64,000 nt of DNA from Streptomyces prunicolor NBRC 13075 (lineage in GTDB: Bacteria; Actinomycetota; Actinomycetes; Streptomycetales; Streptomycetaceae). Location of the stretch: the NCBI RefSeq assembly GCF_000367365.1, contig NZ_BARF01000074.1:186001-250000 (forward strand). Direction: 5' to 3'. Position numbers and translations under genes: made by a program. Below are positions 1 through 8,812 of the stretch, in pieces (position 1 is the first letter of the stretch; the number at the start of each line of letters is the position of its first letter). The notes beneath the pieces were generated by a model that worked only from the letters and a program-made list of their open reading frames with translations, was not told the origin of the DNA and made no database searches.

Positions 1-407
1 TGCCCATGGTGGCCGTCGACCCCGGGCTCCTGGAGCGGGCGGTGGCCAACCTGGTCGAGAACGCGGTCAAGTACAGCCCGCCCGGCGAAACCGTCCTGGT
101 GTCCGCCAGCGCCATCGCCGACCGCGTCGAGGTCCGGGTGGTCGACCGGGGCCCGGGAGTCCCGGACGAGGCCAAGGACCGCATATTCGAGCCCTTCCAG
201 CGCTACGGCGATGCCCCGCGCGGCGCCGGAGTGGGACTCGGGCTCGCCGTGGCGCGCGGCTTCACCGAGGCGATGAACGGCACCCTCAACGCCGAGGACA
301 CACCCGGTGGCGGCCTCACCATGGTGCTCACGCTCCGCGCGGCGGACGGCGTCGTAGAAGACGCGCATGACGTGTTTGACGTACAACCGGAAAGGCAGGC
401 CTCATGA
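1..407 (+). CDS. kdpD: KdpD sensor histidine kinase, C-terminal end only
   Basis: This is the 3' part of a gene that begins before the window. It carries a GHKL ATPase domain: N-box NLVENAVKYSP, G1 box VDRGPGVP, F-box IFEPFQRYG and G2 box GVGLGLAVARGF. The stop overlaps the KdpE start as ATGA, so the two are translationally coupled. KdpD is a membrane sensor that phosphorylates KdpE under K+ limitation or osmotic stress. The assignment to KdpD rather than another kinase rests on the KdpE-like partner and the potassium genes downstream. The kdpFABC genes probably lie upstream, outside the window. Confidence 0.85.
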   Translation, partial: PMVAVDPGLLERAVANLVENAVKYSPPGETVLVSASAIADRVEVRVVDRGPGVPDEAKDRIFEPFQRYGDAPRGAGVGLGLAVARGFTEAMNGTLNAEDTPGGGLTMVLTLRAADGVVEDAHDVFDVQPERQAS

Positions 408-1087
408 CCAGGGTCCTCGTGGTCGAGGATGAGCCGCAGATCGTGCGGGCCCTCGTGATCAACCTCAAGGCGCGGAAGTACGAGGTCGACGCGGCCGCCG
501 ACGGCAAGACCGCCCTCGACCTCGCCGCCTCCCGACACCCGGACGTGGTCGTTCTCGACCTGGGGCTGCCCGACATGGACGGCGTCGAGGTGATCAGGGG
601 ACTGCGCGGCTGGACCCGGGTGCCGATCCTGGTGCTGTCCGCGCGGCACTCCTCCGACGAGAAGGTCGAGGCGCTGGACGCGGGCGCCGACGACTACGTC
701 ACCAAGCCGTTCGGGATGGACGAGCTGCTGGCCCGGCTGCGGGCCGCCGTGCGCCGGGCCGAGCCCACCGGGGGCGGCGAGGACGACGTCCTGGTCGAGA
801 CCGAGGAGTTCACCGTCGACCTGGCCGCCAAGAAGGTCCAGCGGGACGGCCGGGACGTACGGCTCACTCCCACGGAGTGGCATCTACTGGAGGTGCTCGT
901 GCGCAACACCGGGCGGCTGGTCAGCCAGAAGCAGCTGCTCCAGGAGGTGTGGGGGCCGTCGTACGGGACCGAGACGAACTACCTCCGTGTGTACATGGCG
1001 CAGCTGCGGCGCAAGCTGGAGACGGACCCCGCGCATCCGAAGCACTTCATCACGGAGCCGGGCATGGGATATCGGTTCGAGCGCTAG
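404..1087 (+). CDS. kdpE: KdpE-type response regulator
   Basis: A 227-residue OmpR/PhoB-class regulator. The receiver domain (about 1-120) has the acidic pocket VVEDE, the phospho-acceptor Asp52 in VLDLGLPDMDG and the conserved Lys101 in TKPF. The C-terminal winged helix (about 130-227) ends with the family-typical RRKLETDPAHPKHFITEPG and GYRF. It starts inside the kdpD stop (ATGA overlap), the usual kdpDE arrangement. Its role would be to activate high-affinity K+ uptake. No KdpE site is recognisable in this window. Confidence 0.9.
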   Translation: MTRVLVVEDEPQIVRALVINLKARKYEVDAAADGKTALDLAASRHPDVVVLDLGLPDMDGVEVIRGLRGWTRVPILVLSARHSSDEKVEALDAGADDYVTKPFGMDELLARLRAAVRRAEPTGGGEDDVLVETEEFTVDLAAKKVQRDGRDVRLTPTEWHLLEVLVRNTGRLVSQKQLLQEVWGPSYGTETNYLRVYMAQLRRKLETDPAHPKHFITEPGMGYRFER

Positions 1088-1158
1088 GTGTCGCCAGGTG
1101 TATTGACCCGCGAGGCCGTGGGTACGTCACTGTCGGTGGACCCCGGTACGCTTCAGAT

Positions 1159-1557
1159 ATGAGCGCTGTTCCTCGTTCCGAAAAGCAGGCGGGCCGGTTC
1201 CGGCGCATGCTCGACCGGCTCTCCACCTCGCAGGAGGACCTGGAGTCCGAGGAGCTGCGTGAGGACGCCGAGACCGAGGGCTGTGTGCGGATCGGCGACT
1301 GCCACGACCGACAGATCGTGACGGTTACTGGTACCTTGCGCACGGTCACGCTGCGCCCCCGGGCGGGAGTTCCGGCCCTGGAGGCCGAGCTGTTCGACGG
1401 TTCGGCCGCCCTGGACGTGGTGTGGCTCGGCAGGCGCTCCATCGTGGGGATAGAACCGGGGCGCAAGCTGATCGCGTCCGGCCGGATCTCGATGAGCAGG
1501 GGCCGCCGGGTGCTCTTCAACCCGAAATACGAACTGAAACCCCTCGGACGGGAGTAG
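1159..1557 (+). CDS. OB-fold nucleic-acid-binding protein
   Basis: A 132-residue protein starting MSAVPRSEKQAGRF. I chose this ATG because sequence upstream in the same frame is low-complexity Arg/Ala/Gly-rich and overlaps kdpE. An N-terminal helical stretch rich in Glu/Asp is followed by an OB-fold of about 85 residues (GTLRTVTLRPRAG ... LDVVWLGRRSIVGIEPGRKL ... GRVLFNP-like end), as in the tRNA-anticodon/RecG-wedge OB family. The next gene starts 3 bases after its stop, so the two form an operon. This OB-fold/DUF3159 pair is common in actinobacteria. Its ligand is unknown. Confidence 0.75.
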   Translation: MSAVPRSEKQAGRFRRMLDRLSTSQEDLESEELREDAETEGCVRIGDCHDRQIVTVTGTLRTVTLRPRAGVPALEAELFDGSAALDVVWLGRRSIVGIEPGRKLIASGRISMSRGRRVLFNPKYELKPLGRE

Positions 1558-1560
1558 CCG

Positions 1561-2340
1561 GTGACGTCGCTCGACAAGCCGACCGCGGACACTGTGGACG
1601 CCGAAGACAGCGAGCAGGATGTCCGGGCGGTGACCGAGGCGGCCCTCTTCGAGGCGTTCGGCGGTCTGCGCGGCATGATCGAAACGGTCCTGCCCGGCCT
1701 GCTCTTCGTCAGCATCTTCACCATCAACAAGAACCTGCACTGGTCCGCGATCGCCGCGCTGGCCGTGGCGCTGGCCCTGGTCGTGGTCCGGCTGGTGATG
1801 CGGGACACCGTCAAGCACGCCTTCAGCGGTGTCTTCGGCGTCGCCTTCGGTGTCGTCTTCGCGATGATGACGAACAACGCCAAGAACTTCTATCTCCCCG
1901 GCATGCTCTACACGTTGGGGCTCGCGCTGGCGTACATCGTCACGACCCTCGCGGGCGTCCCGCTGATCGGCCTCATCCTCGGCCCGGTCTTCAAGGAGAA
2001 CCTCTCCTGGCGGACCCGCAACCCCGGCCGCAAGAAGGCCTACACCAAGGCCAGTTGGGCCTGGGGCCTGATCCTGCTCGCCAAGTGCGCGATCCTCTTC
2101 CCGCTCTACTGGTGGGCCAACACCGCCCAACTGGGCTGGGTCCTGGTCGCGTTGAAGATTCCGCCCTTCCTCCTCGCCGTCTGGCTGACCTGGGTCTTCC
2201 TCGCGAAGGCGCCCGCGCCGATCGACGTGTTCGCGGAGATGGAGGCGGAGGAGCAGGCCGAGAAGGAGCGCAAGGCCGCGGCCGAGGCCGCAGGCGAGAC
2301 AGAGGACGCCACGTCGGGACGTCACCGGCGCGACGCATAG
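1561..2340 (+). CDS. DUF3159-type integral membrane protein
   Basis: A 259-residue protein with a GTG start 3 bases after the preceding stop. A soluble N-terminus of about 45 residues is followed by about five or six hydrophobic segments (for example LLFVSIFTIN, IAALAVALALVVVRLVM, AFGVVFAMM, YTLGLALAYIVTTLAG) and a charged Glu/Lys/Ala-rich tail. The motif of paired Asn and Lys in FTINKNLHWS fits DUF3159 proteins, whose function is unknown. It faces the trk genes across a strong bidirectional terminator. Confidence 0.75.
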   Translation: MTSLDKPTADTVDAEDSEQDVRAVTEAALFEAFGGLRGMIETVLPGLLFVSIFTINKNLHWSAIAALAVALALVVVRLVMRDTVKHAFSGVFGVAFGVVFAMMTNNAKNFYLPGMLYTLGLALAYIVTTLAGVPLIGLILGPVFKENLSWRTRNPGRKKAYTKASWAWGLILLAKCAILFPLYWWANTAQLGWVLVALKIPPFLLAVWLTWVFLAKAPAPIDVFAEMEAEEQAEKERKAAAEAAGETEDATSGRHRRDA

Positions 2341-2354
2341 CCTTCCCGCTACTC

Positions 2355-2410
2355 CGCTACGACGAAGAGGGCGCCCTGAGATTTCCAGGGCGCCCTTCTT
2401 CGTCGTAGCG
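2355..2410. terminator. Bidirectional hairpin terminator between convergent genes
   Basis: Left arm 2355-2378 (begins CGCTACGACGAAGAGGGCG) pairs with right arm 2386-2410 with a single extra base in the right arm and a 7-base loop. The stem is about 24 bp. It lies exactly between the ends of the DUF3159 gene (+) and the TrkA gene (-), so it can end transcription from both sides. Confidence 0.85.
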
Positions 2411-2417
2411 CCGCCGA

Positions 2418-3095
2418 TCAGCTCGCCGCGTCCTCCCGGCGTACCGACAGCAGATCCTCCAGTTGCTCCTCGCGTGCCTGAGCCGCCACGAACAGCAGCT
2501 CGTCGCCCGCTTCCAGCGAGTCCTCGCGGGACGGGGTCAGCACGCGCGTGCCGCGGATGATCGTGACCAGGGACGTGTCCTCGGGCCACTCCACGTCGCC
2601 GACCTGGGTGCCCGCGAGGGCGGACTCCTCGGGGAGGGTGAGTTCGACGAGGTTGGCGTCGCCGTGGCTGAAGCGGAGCAGGCGGACCAGGTCGCCGACC
2701 GACACCGCCTCCTCGACCAGGGCCGACATCAGGCGGGGGGTGGAGACGGCCACGTCGACGCCCCAGGACTCGTTGAAGAGCCACTCGTTCTTCGGGTTGT
2801 TGACGCGGGCGACGACGCGCGGGACGCCGTACTCCGTCTTCGCGAGGAGGGAGACGACGAGGTTGACCTTGTCGTCGCCGGTCGCGGCGATCACGACGTT
2901 GCAGCGCTGCAACGCGGCCTCGTCCAGGGACGTGATCTCGCAGGCGTCGGCCAGCAGCCACTCCGCCTGGGGGACCCGCTCGACCGAGATCGCGGTCGGG
3001 GCCTTGTCGATGAGCAGGATCTCGTGACCGTTCTCCAGGAGCTCTCCGGCGATCGAACGTCCGACCGCGCCGGCTCCGGCAATGGCGACCCTCAT
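2418..3095 (-). CDS. TrkA-family potassium channel/transporter regulatory protein
   Basis: A 225-residue protein starting MRVAIAGAGAVGRSIAGEL. An N-terminal RCK/TrkA-N Rossmann domain has the nucleotide site GAGAVGRSIA and the acidic residue at the end of the second strand (LLIDKAP). A C-terminal TrkA-C domain follows (about 140-225, SALAGTQVGDVEWPEDTSLVTIIRG). The start overlaps the stop of the upstream trkA-like gene (TGATG), so the two are co-translated. Such paired cytosolic proteins gate a K+ translocator in response to NAD(H) or ATP/ADP. The divergent permease gene at 4137 is the obvious candidate partner. Confidence 0.87.
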   Translation of the reverse strand: MRVAIAGAGAVGRSIAGELLENGHEILLIDKAPTAISVERVPQAEWLLADACEITSLDEAALQRCNVVIAATGDDKVNLVVSLLAKTEYGVPRVVARVNNPKNEWLFNESWGVDVAVSTPRLMSALVEEAVSVGDLVRLLRFSHGDANLVELTLPEESALAGTQVGDVEWPEDTSLVTIIRGTRVLTPSREDSLEAGDELLFVAAQAREEQLEDLLSVRREDAAS

Positions 3096-3766
3096 CAGTG
3101 ACCGCCCTCCTCTTCGGGGCCCTTGGCGAACGCCGCCTCGACCTTGTCGATCTCGTCCGTACGCATCATCACGTGCACGAGGTCGCCCTCCTGCAACACG
3201 GTCTGCGAAGAGGGCAGCATCGCCTCGCCGAGCCGGGTGAGGAACGCCACGCGGACGCCCGTCTCCTCCTGCAGCTTGCTGATCCGCTGGCCGACCCAGG
3301 CGGCCGAGGCGTGCACCTCGGCGAGCTGGACACCGCCGGTGGGGTCCCGCCACAGCGGCTCCGCGCCCGAGGGCAGCAGCCGGCGCAGCATCTGGTCGGC
3401 GGTCCAGCGGACCGTGGCCACGGTGGGGATGCCCAGGCGCTGGTAGACCTCGGCGCGGCGGGGGTCGTAGATACGGGCCGCGACGTTCTCCACGCCGAAC
3501 ATCTCGCGGGCCACGCGCGCGGAGATGATGTTCGAGTTGTCACCGCTGGAGACGGCCGCGAACGCGCCCGCCTCCTCGATGCCCGCTTCGCGCAGGGTGT
3601 CCTGGTCGAAGCCGACCCCGGTGACCCGGCGGCCGCCGAATCCGGGGCCCAGCCGACGGAAGGCGGTGGGGTCCTGGTCGATCACGGCGACCGTGTGCCC
3701 CTGTTGCTCCAGGGTCTGGGCGAGAGCGGAACCCACTCTGCCGCAGCCCATGATGACGATGTGCAC
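3095..3766 (-). CDS. TrkA-family potassium uptake regulatory protein, first of pair
   Basis: A 223-residue protein starting MHIVIMGCGRVGSALAQTL. It has the same domain order as its neighbour: an RCK N-domain with GCGRVGSALA and an acidic AVIDQDP turn, then a TrkA-C domain (about 140-215) with the strand HVMMRTDEIDKVE. It is the promoter-proximal gene of a two-gene operon. The two paralogues are clearly diverged, so they probably form a heteromeric gating ring rather than being a recent duplication. Confidence 0.87.
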   Translation of the reverse strand: MHIVIMGCGRVGSALAQTLEQQGHTVAVIDQDPTAFRRLGPGFGGRRVTGVGFDQDTLREAGIEEAGAFAAVSSGDNSNIISARVAREMFGVENVAARIYDPRRAEVYQRLGIPTVATVRWTADQMLRRLLPSGAEPLWRDPTGGVQLAEVHASAAWVGQRISKLQEETGVRVAFLTRLGEAMLPSSQTVLQEGDLVHVMMRTDEIDKVEAAFAKGPEEEGGH

Positions 3767-3868
3767 GACCGTCCTTCCGGTGTCCTGAAATCAATGCTCA
3801 GCCCCATCAGGGTCTCAGACCGAGGCCCAAGCTACACACGCCCGGTCCATCCAGGGCACCCCTGTGCG

Positions 3869-3964
3869 TCAGCGGCGTCCGATGCTGCGCACGCTGGCCA
3901 GGGTGAGGATTCCGAGGCCGACGAGGGCGGCCAGGGCGCCGATCAGCTCTGCGGTCGCGGGCAT
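3869..3964 (-). CDS. 31-residue single-span membrane peptide
   Basis: A small gene encoding MPATAELIGALAALVGLGIL followed by TLASVRSIGRR and a TGA stop. A strong ribosome site (GGAGG, four bases before the ATG, in CTGGAGGTTCCATG) supports translation. The peptide is one hydrophobic helix (about residues 6-24) with a basic C-terminal end, which suggests an inner-membrane peptide with the basic tail inside. It sits upstream of trkA on the same strand and divergent from the permease. Its size recalls KdpF, but the sequence is not KdpF-like. I do not recognise the family. A role as a small subunit of the K+ system is inference from position. Confidence 0.6.
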   Translation of the reverse strand: MPATAELIGALAALVGLGILTLASVRSIGRR

Positions 3965-4136
3965 GGAACCTCCAGGAGGCGGCGGGAGCGGGGTTTTGTC
4001 ATATAGACACGGAGTCGGCGATCTTGACGGAATCCGCGACTCCACTCGTCCCTTATTTCACTCGTGAGGCAGATGACAGGGAGTTAGGCGGCGGAAAGTA
4101 GAGGATCGCCTGTTCGAAGGCCTACGATCCTCTGTT

Positions 4137-6191
4137 GTGTCCAAACTGACCGACGTGCCCAAGCGCATCCTCATCGGGCGCGCACTGCGCAGCGACCGGT
4201 TGGGCGAAACGCTCCTGCCGAAGCGCATCGCACTTCCCGTCTTCGCTTCCGACCCGCTGTCCTCCGTGGCGTACGCGCCCGGCGAGGTGCTGCTGGTCCT
4301 CTCCATCGCGGGCGTGTCGGCGTACCACTTCAGCCCCTGGATCGCGGTCGCGGTCGTGGTGCTGATGTTCACCGTCGTCGCCTCCTACCGGCAGAACGTG
4401 CACGCCTACCCCAGCGGCGGCGGGGACTACGAGGTGGCCACCACCAACCTCGGCCCCAAGGCCGGCCTCACCGTCGCCAGCGCCCTGCTCGTCGACTACG
4501 TCCTCACCGTCGCCGTCTCGATCGCCTCCGGCATCGAGAACCTCGGCTCCGCGATCCCGTTCGTGGTCGAGCACAAGGTGATCTGCGCGGTCGTGGTCGT
4601 GGTGCTGCTCACGCTGATGAACCTGCGCGGGGTGAAGGAGTCCGGCTCGCTGTTCGCGATCCCGACGTACGTCTTCGTCGCGGGCGTCTTCGTGATGATC
4701 GCGTGGGGCGCCTTCCGCGGACTCGTCCTCGGCGACACCATGCGCGCGCCGACCGCGTCGTACCAGATCAAGGCCGAGCACCAGGGCCTCGCGGGCTTCG
4801 CGCTGGTCTTCCTGATGCTGCGCGCCTTCTCCTCCGGCTGTGCGGCCCTCACCGGTGTCGAGGCGATCTCCAACGGCGTCCCGGCCTTCCGCAAGCCCAA
4901 GTCGAAGAACGCGGCGAGCACGCTCGCGGCGATGGGCATCCTGGCCGTGACGATGTTCTGCGGGATCATCGCCCTGGCCATGACGACCAAGGTCCGCATG
5001 GCCGAGAACCCGGGCACCGATCTCCTTCACAACGGCGTCGCGATCGGCTCCGGCTATGTCCAGAACCCGGTGATCTCCCAGGTCGCCGAGGCCGTGTTCG
5101 GCAAGGGCAGCTTCCTGTTCGTGGTCCTCGCCGCGGCCACCGCGCTGGTCCTGTTCCTGGCCGCCAACACGGCGTACAACGGCTTCCCGCTCCTCGGCTC
5201 GATCCTCGCCCAGGACCGCTACCTGCCGCGCCAGCTGCACACCCGCGGCGACCGCCTGGCCTTCTCGAACGGCATCGTGCTGCTGGCCGGCACGGCCACC
5301 CTGCTGATCGCGATCTACGGCGCCGACTCGACCCGCCTGATCCAGCTCTACATCGTGGGCGTGTTCGTGTCGTTCACCCTCAGCCAGACCGGCATGGTCC
5401 GGCACTGGAACCGCCACCTCGCCACCGAGAAGGACCAGGCCAAGCGCCGTCACATGGTCCGCTCCCGCGCGATCAACACGTTCGGCGCGTTCTTCACCGG
5501 CCTGGTGCTGGTCGTCGTCCTGGTCACGAAGTTCACCCACGGCGCCTGGGTGGCGCTGCTCGGCATGTGCATCTTCTACGCCACGATGACCGCGATCCGT
5601 AAGCACTACGACCGGGTCGCCGAGGAGATCGCGGCCCCCGAGGGCCCGAGTGACGACAGCATCCGCCCGTCCCGCGTCCACTCGGTCGTCCTGATCTCCA
5701 AGATCCACCGCCCGGCGCTCCGGGCCCTGGCCTACGCCAAGTTGATGCGCTCGGACACCCTGGAGGCGCTCAGCGTCAACGTGGACCCGGCGGAGACCAA
5801 GGTGCTGCGCGAGGAGTGGGAGCGGCGCGGGATCGACGTACCGCTGAAGGTGCTGGACTCGCCGTATCGCGAGATCACGCGGCCGATCATCGAGTACGTG
5901 AAGGGGCTGCGGAAGGAGTCGCCGCGCGACGCGGTGTCCGTGATCATCCCCGAGTACGTCGTCGGCCACTGGTACGAGCATCTGCTGCACAACCAGAGCG
6001 CGCTGCGGCTGAAGGGCCGGTTGCTGTTCACGCCGGGCGTGATGGTGACGTCGGTGCCGTACCAGCTGGAGTCCTCCGAGGCGGCGAAGAACCGGGCGCG
6101 GAAGCGGAGCGAGTGGAGTGCGCCGGGTGCGGTGCGGCGCGGTCCCGCGGAGGAGCGGCACAGCGAGTCGTCCTCCAAGTCGAAGCTCTAG
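4137..6191 (+). CDS. APC-superfamily permease, probably K+ or amino-acid transporter
   Basis: A 684-residue protein with a GTG start (VSKLTDVPKRILIG). About 12 hydrophobic segments fill residues 25-490, including FASDPLSSVAYAPGEVL, a motif seen in the large actinobacterial APC/KUP-like group. A hydrophilic C-terminal domain of about 190 residues follows (HSVVLISKIHRPALRALAYAK), resembling the soluble tail of KUP-like carriers. Divergence from two trkA-like genes and a 31-aa membrane peptide argues for K+ as substrate, but amino-acid transport cannot be excluded from sequence. Confidence 0.8.
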   Translation: MSKLTDVPKRILIGRALRSDRLGETLLPKRIALPVFASDPLSSVAYAPGEVLLVLSIAGVSAYHFSPWIAVAVVVLMFTVVASYRQNVHAYPSGGGDYEVATTNLGPKAGLTVASALLVDYVLTVAVSIASGIENLGSAIPFVVEHKVICAVVVVVLLTLMNLRGVKESGSLFAIPTYVFVAGVFVMIAWGAFRGLVLGDTMRAPTASYQIKAEHQGLAGFALVFLMLRAFSSGCAALTGVEAISNGVPAFRKPKSKNAASTLAAMGILAVTMFCGIIALAMTTKVRMAENPGTDLLHNGVAIGSGYVQNPVISQVAEAVFGKGSFLFVVLAAATALVLFLAANTAYNGFPLLGSILAQDRYLPRQLHTRGDRLAFSNGIVLLAGTATLLIAIYGADSTRLIQLYIVGVFVSFTLSQTGMVRHWNRHLATEKDQAKRRHMVRSRAINTFGAFFTGLVLVVVLVTKFTHGAWVALLGMCIFYATMTAIRKHYDRVAEEIAAPEGPSDDSIRPSRVHSVVLISKIHRPALRALAYAKLMRSDTLEALSVNVDPAETKVLREEWERRGIDVPLKVLDSPYREITRPIIEYVKGLRKESPRDAVSVIIPEYVVGHWYEHLLHNQSALRLKGRLLFTPGVMVTSVPYQLESSEAAKNRARKRSEWSAPGAVRRGPAEERHSESSSKSKL

Positions 6192-6323
6192 CCGGCGTCC
6201 GGCCGGGACGGCTTTGTGGTGAGCGGTCGGGCGGGGTCCACGTAGACTGGTGGGCTGTTGTCCGGCCGTTCCCCTGTGTACGTCCTTTCGCTCGCCCCCT
6301 TTCGCATTTGGAGTCACCCCGCC

Positions 6324-7652
6324 ATGCAGGCAGAACCGAAGAAATCGCTGGTGGGGGAGGAGTACGAGGTCGAGGTGGGCCCCGTCGCCCATGGCGGGCA
6401 CTGCATCGCCCGTACGTCCGAGGGGCAGGTGCTGTTCGTCCGGCACGCGCTGCCCGGCGAGCGTGTCGTCGCGCGGGTCACCGACGGTGAGGAGGGCGCG
6501 CGGTTCCTGCGTGCCGACGCGGTGACGATCCTGGACGAGTCCAAGGACCGGGTCGAGGCGCCCTGCCCGTACGCCGGTCCCGGCCGTTGCGGCGGCTGCG
6601 ACTGGCAGCACGCCAAGCCCGGCGCCCAGCGTCGCCTCAAGGGCGAGGTCATCACCGAGCAGCTGCAGCGACTCGCGGGGCTCACGCCCGAGGAGGCCGG
6701 CTGGGACGGCACGGTGATGCCGGCCGAGGGCGACAAGTTGCCCGCGGGCCAGGTGCCGCGGTGGCGCACGCGCGTCCAGTACGCGGTGGACGTGGACGGC
6801 AACGCCGGTCTGCGCAAGCACCGTTCGCACGAGGTCGAGCCGGTCGAGCACTGCATGATCGCGGCACTGGGTGTCAGCGAGCTGGGCATCGAGGAGCGCG
6901 ACTGGTCCGGCATGGCCTCGGTCGAGGCGATCGCGGCGACGGGTTCCCAGGACCGCATGGTCATCCTGGAGCCCCGTCCCGGCGCCCGCCTGCCCCTGGT
7001 CGAGCTCGAACGCCCGGTCTCCGTCATGCGCGTCGAGGAGCACGACGGCGGCATCCACCGCGTCCACGGCCGCGCGTTCGTCCGCGAGCGGGCCGACGGC
7101 CGCACCTACCGCGTCGGCAGCGGCGGCTTCTGGCAGGTCCACCCGATGGCCGCGGACACCCTCGTCAAGGCGGTCATGCAGGGCCTGCTGCCGCGCAAGG
7201 GCGACATGGCCCTCGACCTGTACTGCGGCGTCGGCCTCTTCGCGGGCGCGCTGGCCGACCGCCTCGGCGACAAGGGCGCGGTCCTCGGCATCGAGTCCGG
7301 CAAGCGCGCGGTCGAGGACGCCCGGCACAACCTCGCCGGGTTCGAGCGGGTGCGGATCGAGCAGGGCAAGGTCGAGAGCGTGCTTCCGCGGACGGGGATC
7401 AGCGAGGTCGACCTGATCGTGCTGGATCCGCCGCGGGCGGGGGCCGGCAAGAAGACCGTGGAGCATCTGTCGTCGCTGGGGGCGCGGAAGATCGCGTACG
7501 TGGCGTGTGATCCGGCTGCGTTGGCTCGTGACCTGGCGTACTTCCGGGACGGGGGGTACAAGGTGCGGACGTTGCGGGCGTTCGATCTGTTCCCGATGAC
7601 TCATCACGTGGAGTGCGTGGCGATTCTTGAACCGGTCGCCAAGGTGTCCTGA
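6324..7652 (+). CDS. TRAM-domain Fe-S class I SAM-dependent RNA (uracil-5-)methyltransferase
   Basis: A 442-residue RumA/TrmA-family enzyme. Order of parts: TRAM domain (about 5-70); iron-sulfur cysteines Cys81, Cys89 and Cys92 (CPYAGPGRCGGC) with a fourth Cys in VEHCMIA; SAM motif LDLYCGVGLFAGALAD; a conserved VLDPPRAG loop; and the catalytic cysteine in YVACDPAALARDL. I chose the ATG at 6324 over an upstream GTG because the TRAM domain begins immediately after it and GGAG precedes it. It probably methylates a uridine of 23S rRNA or tRNA. Position follows the permease, a linkage common in Streptomyces. Confidence 0.88.
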   Translation: MQAEPKKSLVGEEYEVEVGPVAHGGHCIARTSEGQVLFVRHALPGERVVARVTDGEEGARFLRADAVTILDESKDRVEAPCPYAGPGRCGGCDWQHAKPGAQRRLKGEVITEQLQRLAGLTPEEAGWDGTVMPAEGDKLPAGQVPRWRTRVQYAVDVDGNAGLRKHRSHEVEPVEHCMIAALGVSELGIEERDWSGMASVEAIAATGSQDRMVILEPRPGARLPLVELERPVSVMRVEEHDGGIHRVHGRAFVRERADGRTYRVGSGGFWQVHPMAADTLVKAVMQGLLPRKGDMALDLYCGVGLFAGALADRLGDKGAVLGIESGKRAVEDARHNLAGFERVRIEQGKVESVLPRTGISEVDLIVLDPPRAGAGKKTVEHLSSLGARKIAYVACDPAALARDLAYFRDGGYKVRTLRAFDLFPMTHHVECVAILEPVAKVS

Positions 7653-7969
7653 CCTGCGGTTTTGTGGGTGTGCATTGTGTGCGGTGTGGGTGTTGAAGCC
7701 AAGTGGTTGCGCTCGGCTACACGTGCGGAACGCCTCCGCTCACGCGCAGATCGACCTGTCGGCCAGGGCTTTGTCAGTGATGCGGTTCCGCTGATTGCGT
7801 GACTCGGCTGTTCTGGGTGAATTACGCTGCGTAGTCCGGACGTTACGAGGATGCGGCCGGAGGTGGGCGGCCGGGTTGCGGACGGGGCGGTGGGTTCCCG
7901 TCGTCGTCGCGCGCGGAGGTGGTTCCACATGTTCCACATCGCTCACGTGCATGTCCCGGAGGAACTGGT
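7653..7969. other. Intergenic region with a 9-bp direct repeat before the XRE gene
   Basis: No convincing gene here. Near the downstream end, GTTCCACAT occurs twice back to back (7922-7930 and 7931-7939), 31 bases before the regulator's start. It could be an autoregulatory half-site pair. The rest is GC-rich DNA with no hairpin I can defend. Confidence 0.45.
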
Positions 7970-8812
7970 ATGCCGCAACGGCGCGTCATCACCGACCGCA
8001 GTCAGGAACCCCGCCAGCGGTTCGCCGAGGAGTTGCGGAGGCTGCGCGAAGCGAGCGGGCTGAGCCTGCGGGCGCTTGGTGAACGGCTCGGCTGGGACTG
8101 GTCGTTGTTCGGCAAGATGGAGAACGGCGAGACGCTCGGTAGCCCGGAGGTCGTCCAGGCGTTGGACACGCACTACGGGACGCCGGGGTTGCTGCTCGCG
8201 TTGTGGGAGCTGGCCGCCGGGGACCATACGCAGTTCCGCGAGCGGTACCGGCGGTACATGGCGCTGGAGGCGGAGGCGGTGAGTTTGTGGCACTTCGCGG
8301 TGAGCGTGCTGCCGGGGTTGTTGCAGACGCCGGGGTATGCGCGGGAGATGCTGGCGGCGGGCGGGCTTGAGGGGAAGGAGCTCGAGCAGCAGGTCGATGC
8401 CCGGATGGGGCGGCGGGAGTTGTTGGTGGGGAAGGACGCGCCACCGTTCCGGACGATCCTGTCGGAGGCGGTGCTGCGGACGCCGTTGCGGGACGGGTCA
8501 GAGTGGCGGGGGCAGTTGGAGTACGTGGCCGAAGTGGCCGAGCGGCCGAACGTGACCGTCCATGTGCTTCTGCAGAGCGCGGGTCTGCACGGTCTCGTGA
8601 GTGCCGACATGTGGTACCTCCTCCTCCCGGAGGGCAGGACCGTCGCGTATACCGAGAATGGATACAGGGGCGAACTCATCGAGGAGTCCGGCCCTGTTGT
8701 GAGTTTGCAGAAGGCGTACGATGCGGTGCGCGACCTGGCGCTTTCCCCGGCGGAGTCGCGGAAGTTCATCCTGCAGATGTTGGAGGAAGCCACGTGCGAT
8801 CCATCGACCTGA
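7970..8812 (+). CDS. XRE-family regulator with DUF5753-type sensor domain
   Basis: A 280-residue protein starting MPQRRVITDRSQEPRQRF, with GGAGG seven bases upstream of the ATG. An N-terminal helix-turn-helix (about 14-70, ELRRLREASGLSLRALGERL then WDWSLFGKMENGE) is followed by the large DUF5753 domain (about 90-275, with LLQTPGYAREML and VTVHVLLQSAGLHG). Such proteins are abundant in Streptomyces, paired with DUF397 proteins, and some act in development (the WhiJ type). The next gene overlaps its end by 19 bases. Confidence 0.85.
   Translation: MPQRRVITDRSQEPRQRFAEELRRLREASGLSLRALGERLGWDWSLFGKMENGETLGSPEVVQALDTHYGTPGLLLALWELAAGDHTQFRERYRRYMALEAEAVSLWHFAVSVLPGLLQTPGYAREMLAAGGLEGKELEQQVDARMGRRELLVGKDAPPFRTILSEAVLRTPLRDGSEWRGQLEYVAEVAERPNVTVHVLLQSAGLHGLVSADMWYLLLPEGRTVAYTENGYRGELIEESGPVVSLQKAYDAVRDLALSPAESRKFILQMLEEATCDPST

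Noticed and set aside
3869..3964. KdpF identity for the 31-aa peptide
   Set aside because: Similar size, but the sequence has no KdpF-like pattern and it is not next to kdpA; it lies by trkA.
4122..7607. A 1161-codon open frame on the minus strand
   Set aside because: It runs opposite to the permease and methyltransferase genes, has Arg/His/Asp-rich composition without domains, and arises from GC-biased codons of the true genes.
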